This document shows positions 12,190 through 24,097 of a stretch of 64,000 bases of DNA, in pieces. The notes under the pieces are model-generated. The model was not told where the DNA came from and made no database searches. It worked only from the letters and a program-made list of their open reading frames with translations. The DNA is taken from assembly GCF_019649055.1 (NCBI RefSeq), contig NW_026570271.1, positions 868,001-932,000 on the forward strand, given 5' to 3'. Numbering within the stretch: position 1 is the stretch's first letter; every line of letters starts with the position of its first letter. Source of the stretch: Paramacrobiotus metropolitanus (taxonomy: Eukaryota; Tardigrada; Eutardigrada; Parachela; Macrobiotidae). A program made the translations under genes and the position numbers.

Positions 12190-12715
12190 ATTGGCTGCAA
12201 ACGAACAACAAATGCGACAAGTACACGGATGCCGGTAACGCCTCTGAAATTCAGCATGCCGGCCTGTGAAGTCGTTTTTCCTTGTCGCTGTGTGCGTAGC
12301 GCCACTCAAGTGAAACGTAAGATATCACAAAGAAAATAAGTAGAAAGATCGCAACTGATTTTGTACATTTTTCATCAGACAGCAAGCAGTTTTGTGCAGT
12401 AGTTAGACAAATCTAAAGCAATCTGGAATCAGTTAGCAGCTGGTATTAGTTTTTCGTTTGGTTTGTGGTGTGCTTACAAATAGGTGCCACGTCGAGTCTT
12501 CGATTCCGTTCGTCAGTTGCACTTTACGTTGATTTGGGCCTTTCCATGGGGCGCACTATCTGTACATACAGAGTAAACTGACGCAAACTCTTCCACGAAG
12601 TTCCCTTCTGAGTAATTATGCAGAAGCGCACTTCATGCTGGTGAATGCGGTTTACTTCTTCCAGTCCTATAAACTGCTGAATATCTCCAGCAGCATGTAC
12701 AAGCAGGCACAGGGG
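12190..12715 (-). pseudogene. SMYD relic: exon 4 end and exon 5
   Basis: About 12,640-12,715 reads as the end of exon 4 (LLVHAAGDIQQFIGLEE then a GTAAAC donor). About 12,190-12,305 reads as exon 5 (HAEFQRRYRHPCTCRIC). Order and strand are those of the array. Nothing remains of exons 6-7 downstream, since gene H begins at 11,803. Confidence 0.65.
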
Positions 12716-12944
12716 AAATTTGCGAAAAGAACATGCGTTATCTAGCGGAAGAAAACAGAGTGCCAAAAGGCGACATTACATTGCAATTAATACCGAGTAT
12801 GCCGACTACGATCCTGCAAACATTTATAGCGGACATATGTGATCACAGACGTATTGACAATTATTTTTATTTCCCACATTAATAGTACGGAAACGATTTT
12901 TCAGGCAGTGCTTGAAATACAGCTTTGTTACTTTGCCGTGAATG

Positions 12945-13335
12945 CACGGAGTTGGTTCTCATCGAAATACTTTATCGGTAACACTCAGCAGCAAATAAAA
13001 CGGAAATGTGCATCGGACTGCCGAATGGCGGCAGTTTACAGTTGCTGGCCGAGATTCGTGACCATGTTCACCGCAATAGAAAGAGCCCCGAGTAAAGCCA
13101 TTTAATGCTCTCGTATTGCTCTCACATCGCAACGGATTAACGTCGGCATCCCAAGAAGACCACAGATTTGGAAATACGGTTTGTCGGTAAATACTGTATT
13201 AGGATTAAAGGTACACACAGATTCTTCCGTGCATTTACGGCAGGTACACGGATAACCACGTCTATTCTGGAACTGCCGGCGACCTTCCGTTTTGGTGTGG
13301 TGCGATGGCTGTAGCAGTTCGTTGTATCGTGACTG
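12945..13335 (-). pseudogene. SMYD relic: exon 5 and internally deleted exon 6
   Basis: Exon 5 at about 13,213-13,330 is open and well kept (SRYNELLQPS, PCTCRKCTEES). Exon 6 at 12,945-13,160 starts DADVNPLRC, but its first half is deleted so that the cysteine-rich start runs straight into QYESIKW. The remainder is out of frame. This is a second relic, distinct from the one at 12.2-12.7 kb because exon 5 is present in both. Confidence 0.7.
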
Positions 13336-14179
13336 CAACAGAAACGCCTGATGCGGGTGACCGCTGCTTTGACCTTTTGTCGCTGAATCACTTGTGAAGT
13401 CGGCCATATTCGTTTAGCACCTTCTGCTAAAAAAATGCTGCATTCGGCTTACTTGAGAATTCTGGTGAAAGTTTGACGATACTCCGGTACTGCTTGACGA
13501 GCAACAACAATCCAACATATTAACAAATGACCTTATGAAGTAAACATACAATTGAGGACAACACATCAGTTCCCATACATATAACTGCTGAAAGTGCAAC
13601 ATGATTATATGTGTTTGCGTGTCACGGACCATTGCATCCGCTTTGGCCAGGCAGATTATCATTTACGGCACTTTCGATGTATGGACATAATCGTCGACGA
13701 TTCGTCGTTATTTCTCTTGATTCGTTTCAAGTATCTGTTTACTACGCCGCAAAATGTCTGTACGAAAATGAATCGTCGCTGATTAACGAACTTAACGTTG
13801 AATGTTCAGTGCTGTGCACTCGCTACATTCGAGTAACTTGTAACGAACATAAGGAATTGCTCGTTTTTCTTCAACCAATATAACAATAACAACATTTATA
13901 ATTATTCCCGTAAAAAAACAGATACTGGGTACAATAACGACTGCAACAAAATCCCATCCAATCCTCACAAAGACACGCGGAAAGTTTTACAAACTGCACT
14001 ACATTATAATGAAATTTGAGCTTTCCTTATAATGAAAATTGAGGACAATTAAAGGGTTATTAAAAAATTATTCAACAGCTTCGCAAAAAGTGAAAAAAAA
14101 CGCCGCTGCCAGACTGGACGACTCAGCAGTCTGCAGCAAAACAACAACAGGACTTTAGCAAAACAGTACCATGGCTTCA
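13336..14179. other. intergenic, no gene recognised
   Basis: AT-rich sequence between a SMYD relic and the 3' end of gene G. No coding features, TIRs or tandem repeats stand out. Confidence 0.4.
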
Positions 14180-17100
14180 TCAATTGCTGCCGCGAAAAGC
14201 CTGCTTAATGCGGCATACTGAGGAAGTGATCTCCTCCATCTCAATATCGCAACACTTGGCTTCATTTGACTGTCATTCTGTCATTCTACCGTACAATAAA
14301 GCAAAAATATCTCTCACTTCGTTACGGTAATCCAGCACGAGAGAGCACACGTGATCCGCCAGGATTTTCAGCTCCGATTTCGCCAGGCGCGACAGCTTTC
14401 TGCCATCATTCAGGACGCGCTTTTCCAGCGCTTGTGCGGTGCACCACGCAGCGGACGTCAGCAGGTTGGCACGAAAAATCGTGTACTTTGGACAAGCCTT
14501 CCTGAAGACGATTACAACACCTTAAATATATTTTTCTGAGTTTAATCGATTAAATTATTTTATAACTGTGTAGTTTATGATAAATTGGATGAAGTGTGAC
14601 ATTTCTAATTTACCGCGCACAGCTGACAAATTCCTGCATCATCTTCCAGCCATCATCAAAGCGGTCATCAATGTAATACATCTTCGCCAAGTCCCAGCCG
14701 CAGATATAACGGAAATGCGCATCGGGCTGCAGGATGTCGGCAGTCTCCATCTGCTGGAACAGCTGCAGGATCATGGCCGAGTGCGACTCCCGCGGCGCGC
14801 TGCTCTTCATGGCCGCGTACTGCTGCATGAACCGACGGAACTGCGTCAAACGTGCGCCGTTCAGAGCGCCGCATTCAGCGCAACATTCCAGTGCACGGCT
14901 GTCGCTGGGGATGCGATTACTGCATCCGGCCGTCACACATTTCAATGGGTTGATATCGGCATCCTACAAACACACACAGATGGAGTTGCGCTTTATAAAT
15001 TGACCATAAATTGACCATCATGAATTGACCATCTTTTCAGGGATGGTGATAACGTACATAGACTTCCGAGCATTTGCGGCAAGTACATGGAGTACCGTGA
15101 CGCTTGACGAACTGAGCCCGACGTTCCGCTCTGGTCATGCAGAATGGGTTGTCAATGCCGGCGGAGCGCAACTGGAAAAACATGGGAAATAATACGAGTG
15201 ACAAAAAAGGTAAAGAAACTCCCTAACAGCTCGTTTTTACGGCGGTGCAACCTCCCAAGGATGACGGTCATAATCACGATCATTTTTCACAACAACTGTA
15301 TCGTGTTATTAATTTTCACGTTAGTTACACAAGGCGTATGCCGTATTTACATAGTTCACTCCTTTTTATTTACATACTATGCACCGTGTAGCATACTCTA
15401 TGCACTTTACAGTATCTGTATGAACAAAAATCAAGCCGATTAATATATGTCTGCAGATACGGAACACGAAGTACGGGATGAGACTTACATCGGCAAGTCC
15501 AGTAAACTGCGGAATGTCATCCACGGCATGGACAAACAGCTGTCGCCCGCGGCGGCTCATCACCACATTGATGTCCCAGCACACCCGCGTCATCCCGCCC
15601 ATCGGTGCTTGTGCATACACCGCTCTGCCGATCGGTACACGGGGCGTGAGCGGCTCCAGAATCGGCACACCGTTGTAGCTCAAAATGCAGCAGTAAGCCC
15701 GGAAGGTCAAGCGGGAGTCACCGGCTGTCAGGGAAATCGGGTCGACGGTGGACAGTCGATTTGTCGGCATCGAGAGCAACAGATCTCGGACAGACTGCGG
15801 ACCCATCCCCGGGATGTCCATCATCGCGTTTTTCTGGAGAACCGCAACAAGATCGCAACTGGCACAGCTGAACATCACAATATTATTGCCGTACTTATCG
15901 AATTTGCGGCACTGGCCGGCAAACAGTTCGAACATCTTGAAGCAAGAGCGTTTACTTCGGGGAAGTGCCGTTCCTTCCGGGGGGGGGGGGGAGGGGATGC
16001 CATTACTGTTTTAACCATCAGTTTCGCGGCTTCGAAATATTGCATTTATTTCTGACATAGCTGAATCGTTTTCCTTGTTTTATGATAGAGTGTACTGGTA
16101 CTGTGCTCGAACATGCGGACACGCTACATGTGCAAATATTTCGCGGTCAATATTCAACTGTTTCTTTAAATCGGAAGTAAATATTAAATTATTAATATTT
16201 AAGCAGTCCTGAAGCAGTTTATGGTCTAACTATTAGTTTAATGCGCTGTGCGGCACCCTGGGCGGCATTTTCTGGGGGTGCTGAAAGGGGCATCGTGCCA
16301 AAAGGGGAATTTGTGGTGCCCCTACGGCGGGGGGGGGGGCCACAAATTCGGTCGTTACGGTATATTATGTGCTACAATACCGAATATCAAATATTTAAAA
16401 TTTTATATTTTTAACGTTGTTCTATACAAGTACCGAAACTGAATGCACCCATGTAACAGCGTGAAACCGTTCCGGGTTCTTCATAAGGGCAGAATTCTTA
16501 CCTTCATTTTATTGACCAACTTTCTGGCCAAATCAGATGACAGCCAACTGTCGTACATTGCGGAGCCCGTTGGATCACCAGTCACCGGTTCATCACGACC
16601 CATCTCCTTCAGCAGTGTGCACTCCAGTTTGTGCTCCAATTTCCAGTCAGCAACCTGTCTCCAACCAAACCACAGTCAACCAGCACGCTTAACGGAAACG
16701 TTTTATGTACTGCAGTGCGACAGCTTGCTCCGCAGTGTTTCGAAGGTCCATAGCAGTATGGAGATGGGCAACCTCTGGCTTGAACAATTACTAGGAAAGT
16801 GCACTCGCTATTTGCGGGCACTGCAAGACCGAAGCGTAACAGGACTATGCGTAGAGTGATTGGCAACCCTTTTTCTGTAGGCAATCCTCCTCGATTATTT
16901 AATAATCTCACCCCGTTTGGTAGAATTTTTAGTAGAGTGACAAGTGAAATCTCGGCCTTTTGCCCCGGTAGGCATTTATGTAAAATTTTGCAGGTAAGTG
17001 AATGTTTTCAACACATGTTTTGAAATTGTAAAAAATCTTAATTTCTTCTGCCCTTGTGGAATAATTTATGCCGGTTCATGCAGAGCTATGGGAGGTCGCT

Positions 17101-18398
17101 GCCACAATATGTACATATGCAGAGTAGTCAATGGTAGAATTATCTTCTGAATACGGTGTAAAGTGTTGGATTTGTTAACGATCGTGGCGGTTTATAAAAC
17201 GCCAAGACTGAAAAGCAGAATCCAAGAATAGGTCCATCATGTCAAAAAACTGGTGACACCAACCTAGCCGGAGGATTACCATTTTCACGAAATTGCGCCG
17301 AGCAATGCTGACCTATTACGATTCTAATTAGACAACTTTCTAGGTGGAACTCCTTAATACCGGAATATTAATTGGTTTTGGTTTTTAAGTGCACGGGTTT
17401 ATTGTGTTTGCTATTTTGAGGCACATCAAAAATGCCTGTGAGGAAATGGAAATGCACGATTGCCGGTCGGTCGAGTGACGTATTCTTCGGTTTCTTGGTT
17501 TTTGTTAGGTTGCGCAAATGTCATGAGGCCGAAGTGGGTGACATAACTCATGAGAGGAGTGTAAGGCAGCCGTATTATGGTACTGGTCTACTGGACAGCG
17601 TCTGCAACACCCAGCTAGGAGACTAATTCAAAAATTTTCAGCAGACAAACGGTAATTGTCCCTGTCACCATCGACTAATGATTCCATTATTGATAACGAA
17701 ACACATACCACCGCGCATATGTGCATTTGGTTTCGGTGACCGACGCACAGACACCATGAATTACATTCGCCTTGAGTATATACGGCCAGCGTGCATATGT
17801 GCATCAGGTAACACATACCACCGCGCATATGTGCATTTGATGGCGGTGACCGACGCACAGACACCATGAATTACATTTGCCTTGAGTATATACGGCCAGC
17901 GTGCATATGTGCGTCAGCATCGTGCATATGTGCGTCAGCAGTGTTACCTGACGCCGTCAGGTAACACATACCACCGAGCATATGTGCATTTGATGGCGGT
18001 GACCGACGCACAGACACCATGAATTACATTTGCCTTGAGTATATACGGCCAGCGTGCATATGTGCGTCAGGTATCACATACCGCCGCGCATATGTGCATT
18101 TGGTGGCGGTGACCGACGCACAGACACCACATTTTTCATTATCCTTGAACATAGAAGACCTTCGCTACGCTTCGGTCGATCATACCTGACAAGCTGAACT
18201 GCAGTAACGATGCAACTGGCATCCTGAACATGTCCGCAATCCCGGGCTTCGTCGCCAGCAATAAGCACAGAGCCTTTTGTAGACGCTCCTCTCCAGCATC
18301 CACACCATCGGGTCACAGGCCATCACAAGCTCGCCAGCAGCGAAACAGCGAGTACCACTGCGCGCACACTCCTTGACTTCCATTACTGGGACGCTCAA
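14180..18398 (-). CDS. SMYD-like gene G, exons 3 and 4 fused, late in-frame stop
   Basis: Exons (minus): 18,186-18,398; 16,502-16,654; 15,489-15,833 (fused 3+4); 15,058-15,171; 14,614-14,963; 14,180-14,501. Start MSVPVMEVKE (an inner Met fits the family start). The MYND ligands are complete across exons 1-2. The fused exon runs NAMMDIPGMG to FRAYCC to MTRVCWDINVV with no intron, while every other copy has one there. Post-SET CTCRKC is in exon 5. Exon 7 starts KACPKY and holds a roughly 12-nt in-frame insertion, apparently a local duplication around GAATGACA. It introduces TGA about 40 codons before the usual end; downstream the frame continues (SSVCRIKQAF). A protein short by about 40 residues is possible. 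Intron 1 carries a MITE and a 110-bp tandem array. Confidence 0.8.
15970..16345. other. G-rich stretch in intron 2 of gene G
   Basis: Runs of 11-12 G occur near 15,979 and 16,329 on the plus strand, with more GGGG tracts between 16,260 and 16,310. The spacing could allow a G-quadruplex. No gene content. Confidence 0.45.
16791..17343. mobile_element. MITE-like repeat, family copy 1 (intron 1 of gene G)
   Basis: About 550 bp, similar over its whole length to 49,249-49,817. The ends are short inverted repeats (CTAGGAAAGT and ACTTTCTAG). Shared internal landmarks are GACCGAAGCGTA, ATTTATG and CCTAGCCGGAG. No coding frame. I could not identify a target-site duplication, so the superfamily is open. 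Confidence 0.7.
17701..18131. repeat. tandem array of a 110-bp unit (about 3.5 copies)
   Basis: Unit starts at 17,701, 17,811, 17,964 and 18,074; spacing is 110 bp except for about 43 extra bases in copy 2. Each unit holds the palindromic core GCATATGTGC twice and GGCGGTGACCGACGCACAG. A perfect 10-bp-arm palindrome (GTTACCTGAC, GCC, GTCAGGTAAC) marks the extra piece at 17,943-17,965. It lies in intron 1 of gene G. The unit length and lack of distinct spacers exclude a CRISPR array. Confidence 0.85.
18146..18184 (-). mobile_element. MITE-end fragment abutting the splice donor of gene G exon 1
   Basis: The 39 bp match 3,616-3,655 (core CTTCGGTCGAT) and the GACCGAAGCG end of the 16,791 MITE family. 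The first intronic bases of gene G, after exon 1 ends at 18,186, are GTATGATCGACCGAAG, so the donor site borders or uses element sequence. Confidence 0.6.
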
Positions 18399-18720
18399 AC
18401 GAGGGATTGCTCAGTGGAAAACACTGAACATAAAAGTACGTCTTAACAGTTAGCAAAATCAGTTAGCAAAGCAGTCAGCAAAATCAGAATCTCTAGGCGA
18501 GCTCAGCAGAGCAACGGAGTGGCAAAACTGGCAATCATCTCGTATCGTCAATCACCGTGTCTGGTCATCGGGCTGATAGTATGCTCCGCTTGTTCACGCT
18601 CTGTCTGCTGACCTGGTCCGTACGACTGTCCGGTTGAGCTGGTTCAGAATTCGTACACATGCATATACAATACTGTAGAGTATTAAACCCTGCAACTGAC
18701 AGCTCTTTTCACTTAATTAA
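18399..18720. other. upstream region of gene G
   Basis: Short noncoding stretch between the gene G start and a TTAA-flanked element. It has repeated AGTTAGCAAA/AGTCAGCAAA words near 18,450-18,490. I see no clear core promoter. Confidence 0.4.
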
Positions 18721-20311
18721 CCCACCAAAGTCAGCTACCAGAAGGAACGTGAATACCAATGTAAAAATTGGTGGGTCTTCCTCAAATAATTCAATCAAGA
18801 AAAATTAATTTTTTGGGAATTTTCTTGACCATAGGTCAAGCAGGGCGATAGCCTGCCAAACTGACAGGGATGGGCATCCTGCCATTTGGCAGGTAAAACG
18901 CCGGAGATTATAGAAAACGATGGCGAGATCGCACTGAGAAGCACGACCACTTAAAAGAACCGTTTTGACAAGACCTATATTTGTCAGTTACTGTTATGGT
19001 CATCGAGTTGACCGGTGGTCAAGAAATGATAAAATTACACAAAAATATGTTTCCGAGCGGCCATAGGCTATCAAAGGTCTAAAATCCACTTTGTTTATAT
19101 TAGGACAGTACAAAATGACCCTAGGTCAGATAAAAACAACAGAATATATCAGCACAATGAGATATGCGGTTTTTGTCAGTTATACCTCCGTTATACTGCA
19201 TGTTGTGCTGCAGTAGTAACAGCAGTACATGTACTTTCCTGCTTTAATTTAACTTTTATTGAACTTTTTAATTTTTTAGATTGTAAAACTATGGAACTAT
19301 AAGTAAACTATGCAGTCTGAAAGTTGCCTGCCCCTAAAACTTCAGCGACAGATTCCCTCATTGCATAACTTGCATTAAATGCTGAAAAGCACATCGGCAC
19401 CGGCACTAGCGTTTAGCGGCAACGTCATTTTTGCTATTGCGCATTTACACCACAACAACTGACTGCAAAATGCAACTCATAGAACGTGGAAATGTTGCAC
19501 AGAATTAAAAAGGTAGTACGTAGATACATTTCATATAATTTTACGCTCCCAGTGATGCAAATCATGCCATTACAACATATCCTGAGATGGTTGAATAGCA
19601 TAAATCATGCAGTTCTTTGTAATGTTTAGGGTTATACGGAGCAACCTACAGAACGGTGATGAAAAAAGGTACCAAACAGCTTTAGTGTGGCAATGTTTCA
19701 TCTATTCTTACATTTCACAATTTATTTGTAAATAATAACCTAAATTTTTCGACAAAAAACATGAAATTAAGAAATTTTTCTCTGTTGTTGACCAATGGTC
19801 AGTTTGATGACCACCGAAGCACAAGGCAATTTAGCACTCATTTAGCCTGATTTTTTGATTCCTTGTGAGACTTTTTACCAAGCCTCTGAGATTTTATAAA
19901 GAATTTATACTTTTATTGTTAAAGTAGCGCCATGCCCATTCCTGTCAAACTTGGCAGGAAATTTTTGAATGACGCTGTTTGTCCACTGTCCAGTTATTTT
20001 TCAAACCATTTTGTGCTTTTCTAATGTCAGCCACCGGGTCTCTTTGAGTGATTTATCTGTAAATTATCGGGTAATGGGAAGGCTGCAGGAGCAGCCAAGA
20101 CCTCCACGAACCCAAAAAGTGCCATTTCGGTCATCTTTGGTCAAAGGTCGTGTGCCCCATACGTGTTTCATTTGATGGGCGAATATTTTTAAACAACCAG
20201 CAACATCCCAGCTGTGAAATAAAATCATTGAACATAAGCCTCCTTCATTATGAGCTGGAGAGGGAATAAAGTCCGCCACCCTGCCATTTGACAGGGATGG
20301 ACGGGAACGGG
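18721..20311. mobile_element. candidate nonautonomous piggyBac-like element with palindromic motifs
   Basis: The segment is bounded by TTAA on both sides (18,717-18,720 and 20,312-20,315), begins CCC and ends GGG, as piggyBac elements do. Subterminal repeats CCTGCCA...GACAGGGATGG occur at about 18,851-18,880 and 20,280-20,303, and palindromic CTGCCATTTGGCAGG lies near 18,883. Four TGACCNNNGGTCA palindromes lie at about 18,824, 19,008, 19,115 and 19,789. No transposase frame is present. The TIRs beyond CCC/GGG match poorly, so the assignment is tentative. Confidence 0.4.
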
Positions 20312-20524
20312 TTAATTCGCTTTTGTATGATCTGAGCTGTACGACACTAGTACGTACGTACAAGTACAGTACCCAGTGTGATTGAAATCATTGAATTCGG
20401 CTATCACCTCTCGATTTATTCATACAATGTCATACATTCAAAACACGTAGTACGGTAGTCGGTGGTAGTCGGTACTTAAAGATCTATTTATTAAGCTTGA
20501 GTTTAGTCACTTTAGAAAACAACG

Positions 20525-20900
20525 TCACGAAACCAATATCAACAAATCAAATAAAAAAAGTGATCCCAATTCGAGCGTGAGGGGACGGGTAGCCAAAACC
20601 AACTGAGCTTTGCCACGCCAAATCTCTAGACTTAAACGTTGAAACAAAAAGGAAGCGGATCGGGACTCGCCGGTTCGAACAAACACCTTCTTTTCGATTT
20701 CTTTTAACACAACAATAGCACCTTCACACCATGAGGCAAAAGACCCGCATGCCAAAGGAACAGAATGACATTTGTCCAAAATGGTGCGGTATTTGTTCTT
20801 CTTTTCCATGAAGGCCTGCTCGGCGGTGGCTCCTGCTGATCGGGACGTAGCTTCTACGTACTCTGTACGTGTCACACATTGTTAATCTCGACAGGCAACT
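20525..20900 (-). mobile_element. fragment of an RPDG-type retroelement C-terminal domain
   Basis: About 115 residues on the minus strand (KKNKYRTILDKC, VPLACGSF, RTGESRSASFLFQRLSLEI) match, by eye, the region that follows an RPDG...VWDVT motif in RT-bearing elements of many invertebrates. The same family, a different part and strand, is at 53.1-53.6 kb. Only a fragment; the element is a fossil. Recognition of the family is from memory. Confidence 0.5.
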
Positions 20901-21047
20901 GTCGGTACTTAACTGACAGCTCATGTGTTGTGAAAATTATTTTAAATTTGGTACAGCCCTTGTATGAAAATACTTTGTATAATTATTATTATCACACAAG
21001 CTGACAGAGTGGAAGAAAAATATAAATACAGAAACGGGAAATGCAGA

Positions 21048-24000
21048 TCAGACTATAGAAGGCAAGTCCGGGGATGGATCGGCTTTCTCCACCTCTTTAG
21101 ACGTTTTACTAAACAGGACAATCAGGATATTCTTGGCTTCCTCGCAGTACTTGAGCAAACCGTAACTTATTTGAGCGACCAATGCTTCAGATTCGTTTTT
21201 CATCGCTTGCGACAGATGAGCAGTAGCGTTCAACGGTCTCTCTTGCAACACGAAATGGACAGACATTGCTTGTCGCATCAGCTGAAGAGCGCGGAAGAGG
21301 TCATACTCTGGATACATCTTTCTGAAGAAAATAATATCGTTATTATTATGCTTAGTATGGTTAGTTAGTAGGAACTAATAGAAATTATTGCTAGAATAGA
21401 AATTAAATAGAAATTATTGCGACAACGATATTTTATTTTTTTATCAAATTTAACACTTGGATTTAATATTAAATTAGTTACAGATACAAGGTAGTTTGGC
21501 ATATACAGTCTTATGAATAAGAATAACTGGAGAATTAAAGCCGAAAAACCTACCGCACACAGACAGTCATTTCTTCCATCATCTTCCAGCCATCTGCCAA
21601 GCGGCCTTCATTGAAGTACTGTTGCGGCACTTTCCAACCGATAGATAACGAAAACGCGCTCCCGGCTGCAAGATACCGACAGTCTCCAATTGTAGACCGA
21701 GCTCGATTCGTGATCAAGTCCCTCACCATGTCAGGATCCTCCGGATGACGCTGCTTAAAGCTCTCATGCTGATCCACAAATCGTTGGAACCTCATCCGAC
21801 GGTCGCTATTGAGTGCGCCGCATTCCGAACAAGCTGCCAGTGCACGGCGGTCGCTTGGAATGCGGTTGTTACATCCAACTGATCCAAGTGATCCAACCGT
21901 GACACATCGCAATGGATTAATGTCAGCGTCCTAAGAAAGCTCACAAATGTGGAATACCGTACAATTAATTATTACCGCTCGAGGGGTAAAAATTCGTACG
22001 AACATATTCTTCCGTGCATTTGCGGCAAGTACACTTATATCCGTGAAGCTTCTAAAATTCACTGCGGCGTTCCGCTCTTGTCTGGTGGGATGGTTCCAAG
22101 AGTTCACTGTACCGCAACTGCAAACAATGCAAGTCTCTACTGTACCCCGTGATTCGCCGTTTTTATTTAGCGTTGTAAAAGCGTTTGCAGTCAGTAAAAG
22201 CATGGAGTGCATTCGTATATTGAAAACCGCTAAAATACTGACGCTTGGGGCACACACGGAGTATTCTAAAATTCAAAGAAACACAAAGTACGAGTACATA
22301 TAACATAAGCTTATGCGCGTTCCTGTGAGTAATACCATGAACTCCTAGTTTGTTACTAAAATGCACGTCGGAAGGTCTGCGAAAAATGCGTTAAAAAACC
22401 CAATAAATTGAAAATCACGTTTTACGTTGCAGGAAGTATTGTTGGTTTACTGAATTACTCAAGCTTAATTGGTAATGAATTAGGTAAATGTTGCCATACA
22501 TTATTTTACATTCCAATTGGAATACGACTATCGTTCGCGTTCGTGCAATGATTTGGCTACCGACCACCACGAGTAATACAACTTGCGCCTTTGCACCTGC
22601 CGGCAGCATGAGCAGAAGATTTTTGGAGAAACAAGCATCTCCGCAGGTAGACGTAATCAACAAAGTGCAGTAATTTAGCCCACTGGTGCCCATAACCATA
22701 CACTGGTGCCTATAAACAATACTAATAGGGATCCCATCATTACAGCCACTTGCGAAGTGACACGGCTGTCGTAAGTGAAATTCCGTTCGACATGCTAAAG
22801 TCAGTTCAACGTGGGTGTTAGATGTTGCAACTTACATCCTTTGATCCGGTATATTGCGGTATACATTCCACGGCATGTATGAACAATCGTCGTCCGCGGC
22901 GGTTTAGCACCACATTAACATCCCAACACACCGGCTTCATGCCTTGCCGTGGCACCAGAGGATACAATGCAAAACCGATTGGGGATTCGGCGGCTCCGTC
23001 CAGCCCACCGTAAACGGGCCATGCATTATAACTCAGGATTCCGTAGTAGGAGGAATTTTCAGCTTGCATAGTGGATTTTCTACGGACAGATTAACTGAGC
23101 ACCGATTTGCACCCAAATACCGAAAAGTGGCTTACTGCGACTGCATCATGCGATTGAGTTCCGACTGCTCGTGATTTGCCGGCAGCATGAGCAGAAGATC
23201 TTTGGCCGATTGCAAACCCATTCCGGGCATGTCGATCATCGTGTTCAATTGTAAAACACGCATTACAAGTATTGCAAGTAGCTGATTAAGCATCACAATA
23301 ATATCGAATACGTCCTAAGTTTCCTTTCTTCTGTAGAGAAGAAAAATTAATAAAACTGTAGCAATTAAAAGACTGCCAGATTTCCCAAGATTAGCACTAT
23401 GACTTCCTGACTTCAAATCAAAGACAGCAACATTACTGAAGCTCAAGAGCGGATTCTGGGCGACCACACTGTAGCGACACTCACAAGTTGAACCATAATT
23501 TGGTGTACGAGTACTTATAACGTGAAGTTCGCAAATTTATGACAGTAACTCAGTACGGCATAACAGTTACATTCCTACAGGTGCAGCCCGTCCGGAACGA
23601 AGAAACAAAGTGTATACAAGGAACATACACCTGCTTGTCTCGGTCACATGTGGTTGTACATACATGTTCGCCTCGTACAGTTTTCCCCGTTTGCAATTTA
23701 GCTCTTGTTTCCGGACGGGCTTGCACTCACTTCTATTATAAGCAAGTACGGGAACGTATCAAAATTTATAGGGCACATTTTCCGGGCCTAAATTCACAAA
23801 ATTGTGATATTCTGTAGAAAGGTAGAAAACTACCCAAGTATGTTTCGAAAATAATTTCACCTGCAAATGCTCACTTCATGCGTGATCGGTACTAGTCTCA
23901 CCTTAATTTTGTAGTCCAGCTTGACGATTATGTCACTGATTACCATGATCGACGCGGGGAGGCCGGGAGATGTCAGGCCAGTCGTAAGCCCACCTATCAA

Positions 24001-24097
24001 CGTGATGATCGTATGGTCCATATCCGCTGAACTTCATACGACTTATCTGCTTCAGCATGGTGCATTCTTGCTTATGCTCCAATTTCCAGTCAGCGGC
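21048..24097 (-). pseudogene. SMYD-like gene F, exon 1 missing, several breaks
   Basis: Exons found (minus): exon 2 23,902-24,097; exon 3 23,136-23,248; exon 4 22,836-23,079; exon 5 22,004-22,117; exon 6 21,555-21,930; exon 7 21,048-21,321. No exon 1 is visible before gene E. Exons and introns resemble gene I, including the start of intron 1 up to about 24,340, so the duplication seems to have ended before exon 1. Exon 2 has a 4-nt insertion. The exon 3 acceptor AG reads AA. Exon 5 has a GAG-to-TAG stop. Exon 6 carries a 4-nt gain and a 1-nt loss that cancel, scrambling about 20 residues between LITN and GWKVPQQ. Exon 4 is intact (MKPVCWDVNVV). Clearly dead as a full gene. Confidence 0.85.
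22589..22634 (-). pseudogene. extra exon-3 fragment inside intron 4 of gene F
   Basis: The minus strand reads NLLLMLPAG with nucleotide identity to exon 3 of F (GCCGGCAGCATGAGCAGAAG on the plus strand). It sits between exons 4 and 5, out of order, so it is a stray duplicate. Confidence 0.6.

Noticed and set aside
15447-16055. 202-residue plus-strand open frame
   Set aside because: Antisense shadow of the fused exon 3-4 of gene G, continuing into a poly-G tract.
17701-18131. Regular repeat array as a CRISPR
   Set aside because: Units are 110 bp and contiguous with no unique spacers; the setting is a eukaryotic intron.
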